The position numbers and the translations under genes are program-made. From the NCBI GenBank assembly GCA_004211235.1, contig SEEY01000022.1, forward strand, positions 1 through 15,537: 15,537 bases of DNA, in the 5' to 3' direction. Each line of letters opens with the position of its first letter. Within the stretch, counting starts at the first letter, position 1. Positions 1 through 7,318 of this stretch are shown here, piece by piece. The notes under the pieces are model-generated. The model did no database searches and was not told the origin of the DNA. It was given only the letters and a program-made list of their open reading frames with translations. Origin of the DNA: Rubrivivax sp. Lineage in GTDB: Bacteria; Pseudomonadota; Gammaproteobacteria; Burkholderiales; Burkholderiaceae.

Positions 1-1335
1 GAACTGGCCGTACCAGAGGCCGCTGTCCTTCAGCGTGCGCTGCTGCGTGGCGTAGTCCACATAGGCAATGCCGAAGCGGCGCAGATAGCCCTCGGCCCAC
101 TCGAAGTTGTCCAGCAGGCTCCAGGCGAAGTAGCCCTTGACGGGCACGCCGGCGTCCACAGCGACCTTCAGCGCGCCGAGGTGGCGCTGCAGATAGGACA
201 GCCGCTCCTTGTCGTGCACGCGGCCGTCGGGCGTCAGCACGTCCTCGAAAGTGGAACCGTTCTCGGTGAGCTGGATGACGGCCGGGTTGTAGTCGCGCTG
301 CAGGCGCGTCAGCAGATCGACGAGGCCCTGCGGCGAGATCTCCCAGCCGAAGCCGGTGCGCTCGACGCCCTCCTTGTCGACGAGGCTCGCGCGCATCGGG
401 CCACCGGCCGCGTCGTCCTTCACCATCTCGGGGAAGTAGTAGTTCACGCCGAGGAAATCCGTTGGCGTGGCGATGGCTTCGAGGTCACCCGCGAGCACGG
501 TGGGCGCAGCGTCGCCGACGAGTTCCAGTGTGTCCGCCGGATAACCGCGGCCGAACAGCGGGTCGAGGAACCAGCGGTTGCGCAGGCCGTCATGGCGCGT
601 TAGCGCGGCCCGATCGGCGGCGCTATCGCTGGCGGCAGTGATGGGATGCAGGCTCAGCGTGATGCCGATGTCGGCTCCGGAGACGTTGCGGCGAATGACG
701 GGAATCGCCTGGCCGTGAGACAGCAGCACATGGTGGCTCGCCTGCAAGGCATCGGTGAGGCTGGTGCCGCCGGGCGCGTGGATGTTTTCCCAGTAGCCCA
801 TCATGCAGGAGCACCAGGGCTCGTTGTGCGTGATCCAGTGCTTGACGCGGTCACCCAGGCGGCGCGTGACGACGTCGGCGTACTCGACAAAGGCCGCGAC
901 GGTGTCACGCGTCAGCCAGCCGCCCTGTTCCTGCAGCGCCTGCGGCAGATCCCAGTGGTAGAGCGTGCACCACGGGTCGAGGCCGCGCTCCAGCATCGCG
1001 TCCACCAGCCGGTCGTAGAAGGCCAGTCCGGCCTCGTTCACGGTGCCGCGTCCCGTGGGCAGGATGCGCGGCCAGGCGATGGAGAAGCGGTAGGCGTTGA
1101 CGCCCAGCTGCTTCGCCATGTCCAGGTCCTGTGGATAGCGGTGGTAGTGGTCGCAGGCCACCAGCGCGTCCGAGCCGTCGCGGATGCGGCCCGGCTGCTT
1201 GCAAAAGCGGTCCCAGATCGACTCCCCCTTGCCGTCTTCCTGGCCAGCGCCCTCGATCTGGAAGGACGAGGTGGACACGCCCCAGCGGAAGTCGGCGGGG
1301 AAGTCTTGGCGTTTGGGGGCGTTGGCTAGGCTCAT
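1..1335 (-). CDS. GH1 beta-glucosidase (3' end cut by window edge)
   Basis: Family 1 glycoside hydrolase, expected to release glucose from cellobiose and other beta-glucosides by a retaining mechanism. The minus-strand frame is open from the ATG at 1335 to base 1, giving 445 residues with no stop; GH1 enzymes are usually about 450, so only the extreme C-terminus is missing. The N-terminal motif FRWGVSTSSFQIEG (16-29) is the GH1 signature. The acid/base is Glu172 in THNEPW (169-174), the nucleophile is Glu358 in TENG (357-360), and WSLLDNFEWAEGY (405-417) is the usual C-terminal aglycone/sugar-binding segment. There is no signal peptide, so it should be cytoplasmic. It starts 26 bp after the TonB receptor stop on the same strand and is probably co-transcribed with it. 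No Shine-Dalgarno sequence is visible before the ATG; a repeat-like sequence lies there instead. Family assignment is very secure; the exact substrate is inferred. Confidence 0.95.
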   Translation of the reverse strand, partial: MSLANAPKRQDFPADFRWGVSTSSFQIEGAGQEDGKGESIWDRFCKQPGRIRDGSDALVACDHYHRYPQDLDMAKQLGVNAYRFSIAWPRILPTGRGTVNEAGLAFYDRLVDAMLERGLDPWCTLYHWDLPQALQEQGGWLTRDTVAAFVEYADVVTRRLGDRVKHWITHNEPWCSCMMGYWENIHAPGGTSLTDALQASHHVLLSHGQAIPVIRRNVSGADIGITLSLHPITAASDSAADRAALTRHDGLRNRWFLDPLFGRGYPADTLELVGDAAPTVLAGDLEAIATPTDFLGVNYYFPEMVKDDAAGGPMRASLVDKEGVERTGFGWEISPQGLVDLLTRLQRDYNPAVIQLTENGSTFEDVLTPDGRVHDKERLSYLQRHLGALKVAVDAGVPVKGYFAWSLLDNFEWAEGYLRRFGIAYVDYATQQRTLKDSGLWYGQF

Positions 1336-1344
1336 GGGCGTTCG

Positions 1345-1369
1345 GAAAAATGGGGTCAGGGTCAGAATT
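1345..1369. repeat. GGGGTCAGGGTCAG repeat-like sequence between TonB receptor and GH1
   Basis: The gap contains GGGTCAGGGTCAG, a tandem GGGTCA(G) unit flanked by an A-run and AATTT; it overlaps the receptor's last codons and stop. Similar GGGGTCAGAGTC-type motifs are, from memory, scattered between genes in many beta- and gammaproteobacteria. Only one copy is seen in this window, so calling it a dispersed repeat is an inference. Confidence 0.3.
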
Positions 1370-4097
1370 TATAGGTGCCGCCGAACAGCATCTGGCGGCC
1401 GTAGGACGTGAAGCGCTCGGGCAGCGTCGAGTTCGGATCGCTCGCGCCGGACGAGATGCCCACCCGGGTGCGGTAGGGCCGGTCGCGCAGATTGTTGACC
1501 TGCAGCGTCAGCGACAGGCCCTTGAAGGCGCCGGTCTCGAAGGCGTAGCCGATCTGCGCGTCGATGATGGTCTCGCCGAGGATCATGCTGGGCACGTTCT
1601 CGCCGAAGGTGCCACGCACCGTCGTCACGAAGGGCGAACGATGCCGGCTGCCGATGCGCGCCGAGATGCCGTTGCGCTCGTAGTAGACGGTGAAGTTGGT
1701 CGCCACGCCGGACAGGCCGTCCAGCGGTTTGCTCGGGTTGTTCTCCTCGTGCAGCGAGCTGCGCGTGTTGGAGTAGCTCATCGACACGCCGATGCCATCG
1801 AAGGCCGGACTGATCAGGCCGCCGTCCAGCGAGCCGCTCAGCTCGGTGCCGGCGATCATGCCGCCCTGGCCGTTGGCCTGCGTGTTGAGCGTGCCGATGG
1901 GGCTCTGCGGCACCCACTGCGTCGGGTTGGGGAAGCCGGTGAAATCGAACGGGATGGACTGGCCGTAGACGAAATTGGTGATGTGCTTGTGGAAGGCCGC
2001 CGCCGCCACGTAGCTGCGCTTGCTGAAGTAGTGCTCGACGGACAAGTCCACCGCGTCCGCCCGCCACGGCTCCAGCTTGGCATTGCCGCCGTTGGCCGAC
2101 CAGAGGCGGTCCTGCTCGCCGACGGTGATGCCGGAGAAGCCGGCGCGCATGTCTTCCATGTTCGGCCGCGCCAGCACCTTGGCCAGGCCGAAGCGCAGCA
2201 CGGTGCGCTCCGTCAGGTCCGCGGCCAGGTTGAGGCTGGGCAGCACGTCGGTGTAGGTGGTGCCGGCGCTCGTCGGGTCGCTGGCCTGGGTCTTGTCGTT
2301 CCACAGCAGTCCGTTGCTCCACTGCTTGGCGTGCACCACGCGCAGGCCCAGGCTGCCGCGGATCGGCAGGCCCCAGTCGGCGTCGAAGCCCACCTTGGCG
2401 TGCGCCGCCGTGACCTTCTCATGCACCGACCAGATGCGGCCCGGCGCCTGGTCATTCGCCGCCGGCGCGGTGTCGTAAAGGGCCGCCGCGAGTGCGCTTG
2501 GCACATCGAAATTGACCATGCGGATGGGGCTGCCGGCGAACGACAGATCGGTCGGCGTGCGCAGGAGGCCGCTCGGAATGAGCACCGGCGCACGGCCGTT
2601 CTTGAGGTTGTAGTAGACCTCCGTGCGGTTCATGTCCTTGTCGCGCTCGGAGTAGTCCAGGCCCCCCTCGATGCTGTTGAAGAAGCCCTCAAAGCTGCGG
2701 CCTGCCGACAGCTTGAGCGCCTTGATCTGGTCACGCACCTTGGGGAACTGGCTGCGGCCGTCGCGGCCCCAGCCGGGCGGGTCGGTCAGCATGACCTTGC
2801 TGCCGTCACCGTAGTCGAAAGTGGGATGGAACGTGGAGATGCCGTCGCCGGTGGCGATGTCGACCTGCCCGAGGCTGACGCGTGCCGGCGCCCCGGCCGC
2901 CAGCTCCGCGTTCTGCTCGTCGCGCTTGGCCTTGGACCAGCTCAGGTCCGCGGCCAGCGTCCAGTCGGCCAGCTTCAGCTCGTTGTTCCAGCCGATGGCG
3001 CGGATGTCGTCCTTGCGCTGGTTGAAGCTCGTCAGCGCGACCGGGTTGACGTTGTTGACCGTGCCGCTGGTGACGAGCTTGTCGCCGTTCACCACGGTGG
3101 TCTGCGCGCCGCTCCAGCTGGTGCCGGCCCAGACGGCCATGTCCGACATCACCGTGCGGCGCGCCTCGGTCTGGTCGAAGCGGGAGTAGTACAGATCGAG
3201 CGTGCTGTGCAGGCCGTTGCCGGGCTTGTACTCGAGCACGGCCATCAGGCCGTCGCGCTTCTGGCGCGACGAGGCGACGCCGATCTCGAAGCCCTGCAGC
3301 GCCACCGAATCGTCCGGCGTGCCGGGCAGCGGCGAGCCCCACACACTGGTGTTGGCCCACCACCAGCTCTTGTAATGCTTCTCCTGGTTGGGCGAATCCA
3401 GGTGGGCGACGCCGACCGCGGCGCCGAAGGTGCGGTCGGCCGATTGCGTCACGTAGGAGGCGCTCAGCCGGTTGCCGTTGCCCGAGATCTCGGGGTTCAG
3501 CGAGCCGTTGGAATTGCGCTCGATGCGCGCGCCGACGACGGCCTGCGTCTGGCCGAAATCGAGCGGCCGCAGCGTCTTCATGTTGACGGTGCCCGACAAG
3601 CCTTGCGCCGACAGGCTGGCGTCGGGCGTCTTGTAGACGGTGGCGGCGTTGATGAGTTCGCTGGGGAACTGGTCGTACTCCACCGAGCGGTTGTCGCCGG
3701 TGCTGACGATCTCGCGGCCGTTCAGCAGCGTGACGCCGTAGCGCGGCGCCATGCCGCGGATGCTGATGACCGATGAGCGACCCGCCACGCGCTGGGCCGT
3801 CAGGCCGGGCAGCCGCGAGATGGCGTCGGCGATGGACACGTCCGGCAGCTTGCCGATGTCCTCGGCCGAGATCGCCTCGACGATGGCGTCGGCATTGCGC
3901 TTGGTGCTGATCGAGGACTCGAGGCTGGCGCGGAAACCCGTCACCGTGACGGTGTCGAGCTTCTGTTCGGCAGGGGGCGCCGTCTGCGCCAGCGCGGAGG
4001 CGCCGAGCAGGCCGGCGCAGGCGCTGGCCACGAAGGTGCGGCGAAGCCGCGGCGCGGGTCGGCACGCCGTGGCGGCGCGCTGGCTGGGGTTGTTCAT
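1362..4097 (-). CDS. TonB-dependent outer-membrane receptor, probably for oligosaccharide uptake
   Basis: 911-residue TonB-dependent receptor of the Xanthomonas/Caulobacter type, which often imports plant-derived oligosaccharides across the outer membrane. An Arg-rich N-terminus and hydrophobic stretch with an ALA|Q cleavage site near residue 37 form the signal peptide. A TonB box-like DTVTVTGF (48-55) follows. The plug begins with EAISAEDIGKLPDVSIADAI (74-93), characteristic of this subfamily, and continues through SIRGM and LLNGRE. The remainder is beta-barrel sequence ending in GGTYKF with the usual terminal aromatic residue. The ATG has a good ribosome site, AGGAG at 4105-4109, 7 nt upstream. 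GH1 follows on the same strand, and a GH3 enzyme and LacI-type regulator lie divergently, which suggests a beta-glucoside or beta-glucan oligomer as ligand. No FecR-type signalling domain is seen. Family call is certain; ligand is inferred. Confidence 0.96.
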   Translation of the reverse strand: MNNPSQRAATACRPAPRLRRTFVASACAGLLGASALAQTAPPAEQKLDTVTVTGFRASLESSISTKRNADAIVEAISAEDIGKLPDVSIADAISRLPGLTAQRVAGRSSVISIRGMAPRYGVTLLNGREIVSTGDNRSVEYDQFPSELINAATVYKTPDASLSAQGLSGTVNMKTLRPLDFGQTQAVVGARIERNSNGSLNPEISGNGNRLSASYVTQSADRTFGAAVGVAHLDSPNQEKHYKSWWWANTSVWGSPLPGTPDDSVALQGFEIGVASSRQKRDGLMAVLEYKPGNGLHSTLDLYYSRFDQTEARRTVMSDMAVWAGTSWSGAQTTVVNGDKLVTSGTVNNVNPVALTSFNQRKDDIRAIGWNNELKLADWTLAADLSWSKAKRDEQNAELAAGAPARVSLGQVDIATGDGISTFHPTFDYGDGSKVMLTDPPGWGRDGRSQFPKVRDQIKALKLSAGRSFEGFFNSIEGGLDYSERDKDMNRTEVYYNLKNGRAPVLIPSGLLRTPTDLSFAGSPIRMVNFDVPSALAAALYDTAPAANDQAPGRIWSVHEKVTAAHAKVGFDADWGLPIRGSLGLRVVHAKQWSNGLLWNDKTQASDPTSAGTTYTDVLPSLNLAADLTERTVLRFGLAKVLARPNMEDMRAGFSGITVGEQDRLWSANGGNAKLEPWRADAVDLSVEHYFSKRSYVAAAAFHKHITNFVYGQSIPFDFTGFPNPTQWVPQSPIGTLNTQANGQGGMIAGTELSGSLDGGLISPAFDGIGVSMSYSNTRSSLHEENNPSKPLDGLSGVATNFTVYYERNGISARIGSRHRSPFVTTVRGTFGENVPSMILGETIIDAQIGYAFETGAFKGLSLTLQVNNLRDRPYRTRVGISSGASDPNSTLPERFTSYGRQMLFGGTYKF

Positions 4098-4161
4098 CGG
4101 TCGTCTCCTGGTTCGTCTTGTTCGCGGGGCTGGTCCGGTTTCTCGATGAAGTCGCAGCTTT

Positions 4162-4177
4162 TTGGAACCGGTTCCAA
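4162..4177. promoter_or_regulatory. LacI-family operator (perfect palindrome)
   Basis: TTGGAACCGGTTCCAA is a perfect 16-bp palindrome with the central CG typical of LacI-family operators. It starts about 10 bp downstream of the predicted -10 box of the receptor promoter, where a bound repressor would block transcription. It lies 103 bp upstream of the GH3 start, so it may also act on that gene. The likely binder is the LacI-family protein at 6250-7272. The palindrome is seen; the protein partner is inferred from proximity. Confidence 0.75.
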
Positions 4178-4187
4178 CCGCGGCGCA

Positions 4188-4217
4188 AATCTAATTCCTG
4201 GCCGTCGCGCTTGTCAA
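4188..4217 (-). promoter_or_regulatory. Sigma-70 promoter of the TonB receptor
   Basis: On the minus strand, TTGACA (4217-4212) is a perfect -35 box. It is followed after 18 bp by TAGATT (4193-4188), which matches the -10 consensus at 4 of 6 positions; TTAGAT with a 17-bp spacer is a weaker alternative. The predicted start near 4181 would give a leader of about 84 nt and place the operator palindrome just inside the transcript start. Confidence 0.6.
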
Positions 4218-4280
4218 CAGAAGTGCCCCCGGGGTTGACGTTTTTTTGTTGCAATAGCGTCCGTTCCGACCTGCCCTCCG

Positions 4281-6218
4281 ATGACGATGAACCGATCCCT
4301 GACCCTTGCTGCCGCCCTGCTTGCGCTTGCCAGCCCGGCCCCTGCCGCCACCGAAACCACGGATGCCATCGTGCTGGCCTGGCCGGCGCGCACGCACCGG
4401 CTAGACGCGGCGCTGGAGGCGAAGGTCGAGGCGGCGCTGAAGACGCTGACGCTGCGCCAGAAGGTCGGCCAGATCACCCAGCCCGAGATCCGCGCCATCA
4501 CGCCGGACGAGGTGCGCGACTACGGCATCGGCACCGTGCTGAACGGCGGGGGTGGTTGGCCGGGCATGGACCGTGCGGCCACGCCAGCGCAGTGGCAGGC
4601 GCTGTCCGCGCAGTTCCAGGCCGCCGCGCAGCAGGCCACGCCGGGCATCCCGTTGCTCTGGGGCACCGACGCCCTGCACGGCCACAACAACGTGCGCGGC
4701 GCGACGCTGTTCCCGCACAACATCGCACTCGGCGCGACCCGCGACGCCGACCTCGTGCGCGACATCGGCCGCGCCACGGCACGCGCCGTGCGCGCCACCG
4801 GTGTGCACTGGACCTTCGCACCCACGCTGGCCGTCGTGCAGGACGTGCGCTGGGGTCGCACCTATGAAAGCTACGGTGCCGACCCGGCGCTCGTGGCGCA
4901 GCTCGGCAAGGCCGCCATCGAAGGCCTGCAGGACGGCCTCAAGGACGGCCGCGGGGTGCTGGCCACGGCCAAGCACTACATCGCCGACGGCGGCACGCGC
5001 CGCGGCATCGACCAGGGCGTCGCGCAGACCACGCCCGCCGATCTCTCCACCGTCCACGGCGCCGGCTACCTGGCCGCGCTGGACGCCGGCGTGCTGACGG
5101 CCATGGCCTCCTTCAGCAGCTGGACCGACACCGCCAGCTACACCGCCCACGGCAAAATGCATGGCAACAAGCTGCTGCTGACCGACGTGCTGAAAGAGCG
5201 CCTGGCCTTCGACGGCCTGATCGTCAGCGACTGGGACGGCATCGGCCAGATCCCCGGCTGCAGCAACGATGACTGCCCCGAGGCCATCAACGCCGGCATC
5301 GATGTCGTCATGGTGCCCTTCGAGTGGAAAGCGTTCCACGCCAACACCGTGCGCGCCGTCGAGCAGGGCCGCATCCCGATGGCGCGCCTGGACGATGCGG
5401 TGCGCCGCATCCTGCGCGTCAAGTTCAGCATGAGCGTGCCGACCGCCGTGCCCGCCACGGTCGAGGCGATGCAGGCGCCCGAACTGGCCCGTCGAGCGGT
5501 GCGCGAGTCGCTGGTGCTGCTCAAGCACAAGCCGGGCTTGCTGCCGCTGCCGGCCACGGCGCGTGTGCTCGTCGTCGGTGCGGCGGCCGACAGCCTGCCC
5601 CACCAGGCCGGCGGCTGGAGCATCACCTGGCAGGGCCGCGACACGACCCATGCCGACTTTCCCGCGGCCACGTCGCTGCTGACCGCGCTGCGCCAGCGCC
5701 TCGGCGCTAGCCAGGTCGTCTTCGATGCCGACGGCAGCCGGGAGGACCCGACCCGCTTCGACGCCGTCGTCGCCGTGCTGGCCGAGACGCCCTATGCCGA
5801 GGGCGAGGGCGACGTGCGGCTCACCGAGAACCTGCGCCACAGCAAGCGCCATCCGCAGGACCTGGCCGTGCTGCAGCGCGTGGCCGGCCGCGGCAAGCCG
5901 GTCATCACGCTGCTCTATTCGGGCCGGCCGCTCTATGTGAACGACCTCGCCAACAAGAGCGATGCCTTCATCGCCGCCTGGCTGCCCGGCACAGAGGGTG
6001 CGGGGCTGGCGGACCTGCTCGTCGCACCGGCCGACGGCAGGCCCTGGCCCGGCTTCACCGGCCGCCTGTCCTTCCCCTGGCCCAGCGGGCCCTGCCAGTT
6101 CAGCGCGCATGAGACCCGCCCGTGGTGGCCGGTCGGCGGCGGCTTGAGCGGCAAGGAGACGCAAGCCACCGGGAAGCTGCCCGAGCCCGCCGACCCCGCA
6201 CCGATCTGCCCCCTGTGA
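4281..6218 (+). CDS. Exported GH3 beta-glucosidase / exo-beta-glucanase
   Basis: 645-residue family 3 glycoside hydrolase that should remove terminal glucose from beta-glucans or cello-oligosaccharides in the periplasm. A signal peptide covers residues 1-22 (Arg, a hydrophobic Leu/Ala run, then SPAPA|A). The (beta/alpha)8 domain includes GTDALHGHNN, AKHYIADGG and SDWDG (316-320), where Asp317 is the expected nucleophile. The alpha/beta sandwich domain carries ETPYAEGEGD (502-511), where the acid/base glutamate is expected. The protein ends with FPWPSGPCQF...WWPVGGGL, matching the normal end of the two-domain barley ExoI-like form without a FnIII domain, so it looks complete. ATG 4281 and ATG 4287 are both possible starts; neither has a clear ribosome site. 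It is divergent from the receptor and 31 bp upstream of the LacI-type regulator, likely in one transcript. Confidence 0.94.
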   Translation: MTMNRSLTLAAALLALASPAPAATETTDAIVLAWPARTHRLDAALEAKVEAALKTLTLRQKVGQITQPEIRAITPDEVRDYGIGTVLNGGGGWPGMDRAATPAQWQALSAQFQAAAQQATPGIPLLWGTDALHGHNNVRGATLFPHNIALGATRDADLVRDIGRATARAVRATGVHWTFAPTLAVVQDVRWGRTYESYGADPALVAQLGKAAIEGLQDGLKDGRGVLATAKHYIADGGTRRGIDQGVAQTTPADLSTVHGAGYLAALDAGVLTAMASFSSWTDTASYTAHGKMHGNKLLLTDVLKERLAFDGLIVSDWDGIGQIPGCSNDDCPEAINAGIDVVMVPFEWKAFHANTVRAVEQGRIPMARLDDAVRRILRVKFSMSVPTAVPATVEAMQAPELARRAVRESLVLLKHKPGLLPLPATARVLVVGAAADSLPHQAGGWSITWQGRDTTHADFPAATSLLTALRQRLGASQVVFDADGSREDPTRFDAVVAVLAETPYAEGEGDVRLTENLRHSKRHPQDLAVLQRVAGRGKPVITLLYSGRPLYVNDLANKSDAFIAAWLPGTEGAGLADLLVAPADGRPWPGFTGRLSFPWPSGPCQFSAHETRPWWPVGGGLSGKETQATGKLPEPADPAPICPL

Positions 6219-6249
6219 TTCAATCCTTCGCAGAGGGCGAGAGGGACAA

Positions 6250-7272
6250 ATGACAACGATCAAGGACGTAGCGCGACTGGCCGGCGTGGGCGTGGGCACC
6301 GCCTCGCGCGTCATCAGTGGAAACGGTTCCGTGGCGCCCGCCACGGCCGAGCGCGTGCGCAAGGTCATCGCTCAGCTGAAGTTCCGCCCGTCGCACGCGG
6401 CGCGCTCGCTGGGCAACGGCACGTCCAAGCTGATCGGCGTCTACATCCCTTTCCTGCGCGGCACCTACTACACGCCGATCCTGCGCGTCATCGACCTCGT
6501 GCTGCGCGCCAAAGGGCTGCACATGGTGGTGGCCTTCGGCGAGGGCATCGAGGACGAGCGCAAGGAAACCAACGACGCGATGCGCTTCCTGCTCGACCGC
6601 GACTGCGACGGCCTGATCGTGCTGTCCAACGCGATGCTCGACGAGGACATCAAGGCCCTCGGCCCGGCGGCGCGCCAGGTCGCCGTGCTGAACCGCCACT
6701 TCGACCGCATCAAGGAGCAGTGCTTCACGGCCGACCACGTGCAGGGCGGCGTGCAGGCGGCGCGCGCGCTGCTGCAGCACAAGCACAAGGAGATCGCCGT
6801 CGTCTCCGGCCCGACCACCTCGCCCGACAACGTTGCGCGGCTGGCCGGCTTCATGGGCGAGCTGGCGCAGCGCGGACATGACGTGGCCAAGGTGCTGACC
6901 GTGCCCGGCGACTTCTCCAACCAGGCCGGCTGGGATGCGGCCGACACGCTGCTCAAGCTCAAGCGCCTGCCCAGCGCGGTGTTCTGCGCCAATGACGAGA
7001 TGGCCATCGGCCTGCTGGCGCACTTCCAGGAGCGTGGCGTGTCGGTGCCGCACGAGGTGTCGGTGCTCGGCTATGACGACTCGCCCAGCGCCGAATTCGC
7101 GGCGCCACGCCTGACGTCGGTGCACATTCCCAGCCGCGAGGTGGCGCTGGCCGGCCTGCACTGGCTGCTGAACCGCTGCTACGACACCGACCTGCCGGTC
7201 TTGCGGCAGTTCGACATCTCCGTCACCTGGCGGGCGTCCGTCGCCGCGCCGCCCTCGCGCAAACGAAACTGA
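6250..7272 (+). CDS. LacI-family transcriptional regulator
   Basis: 340-residue LacI/GalR regulator, probably the sugar-responsive repressor of the flanking glycosidase and receptor genes. The helix-turn-helix occupies residues 3-22 with recognition helix VGTASRV (15-21). The hinge helix has the conserved ARSL with Leu54. The periplasmic-binding-protein-like effector domain begins at IGVYIP (62-67) and contains the family motifs NDEMAIGLL and VLGYDDSPSAEFAAPRLTSV near the C-terminus. Length is normal for the family. A purine-rich AGAGGGA precedes the ATG at a suitable distance. It lies 31 bp after the GH3 stop, so co-transcription is likely. The palindrome at 4162-4177 is its probable target, and an operator-like site lies within its own codons 23-28, suggesting autoregulation. 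The effector is unknown; glucose or a beta-glucoside is a guess from context. Confidence 0.94.
   Translation: MTTIKDVARLAGVGVGTASRVISGNGSVAPATAERVRKVIAQLKFRPSHAARSLGNGTSKLIGVYIPFLRGTYYTPILRVIDLVLRAKGLHMVVAFGEGIEDERKETNDAMRFLLDRDCDGLIVLSNAMLDEDIKALGPAARQVAVLNRHFDRIKEQCFTADHVQGGVQAARALLQHKHKEIAVVSGPTTSPDNVARLAGFMGELAQRGHDVAKVLTVPGDFSNQAGWDAADTLLKLKRLPSAVFCANDEMAIGLLAHFQERGVSVPHEVSVLGYDDSPSAEFAAPRLTSVHIPSREVALAGLHWLLNRCYDTDLPVLRQFDISVTWRASVAAPPSRKRN
6318..6331. promoter_or_regulatory. Operator-like site inside the LacI-family gene
   Basis: TGGAAACGGTTCCG matches the core of the upstream operator (TGGAACCGGTTCCA) at 12 of 14 positions, with one mismatch per half-site. It falls on codons 23-28 (Ser-Gly-Asn-Gly-Ser-Val). 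AGT, GGA and GGT are used there although AGC and GGC dominate the gene, which hints that the DNA itself is under selection. Function is inferred. Confidence 0.4.
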
Positions 7273-7293
7273 CGGCGTCAGACGCCACAATCC

Positions 7294-7314
7294 GGGCTGA
7301 TTCCCTTTCAGCCC
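7294..7314 (+). promoter_or_regulatory. Hairpin directly upstream of the trpS start
   Basis: GGGCTGA (7294-7300) and TCAGCCC (7308-7314) form a perfect 7-bp stem with a 7-nt loop, TTCCCTT. It ends 4 nt before the trpS ATG and occupies the place of the ribosome site; no Shine-Dalgarno sequence is otherwise visible. It could limit translation initiation. There is no U-tract, so it is not a standard terminator. Confidence 0.4.
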
Positions 7315-7318
7315 TGAC

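Noticed and set aside
1131..3776. An 881-codon open frame on the plus strand, antisense to the TonB receptor
   Set aside because: It is low-complexity Arg/Ala/Gly/Val/His-rich sequence with no recognisable motif, as produced on the opposite strand of GC-rich genes. The receptor on the minus strand has full family motifs.
4235..4263. Plus-strand promoter for GH3 starting with TTGACG
   Set aside because: No acceptable -10 box was found 16-18 bp downstream; only the -35-like sequence is present.
4401..6368. A 655-codon minus-strand frame opposite the GH3 gene, and a 643-codon minus-strand frame at 12137-14068 opposite the acyl-CoA synthetase
   Set aside because: Neither shows a recognisable domain; both mirror well-supported plus-strand enzymes.
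7274..7286. GGCGTC-A-GACGCC inverted repeat after the LacI-family gene, considered as a terminator
   Set aside because: The stem is very short once a loop is allowed, and no T-run follows.
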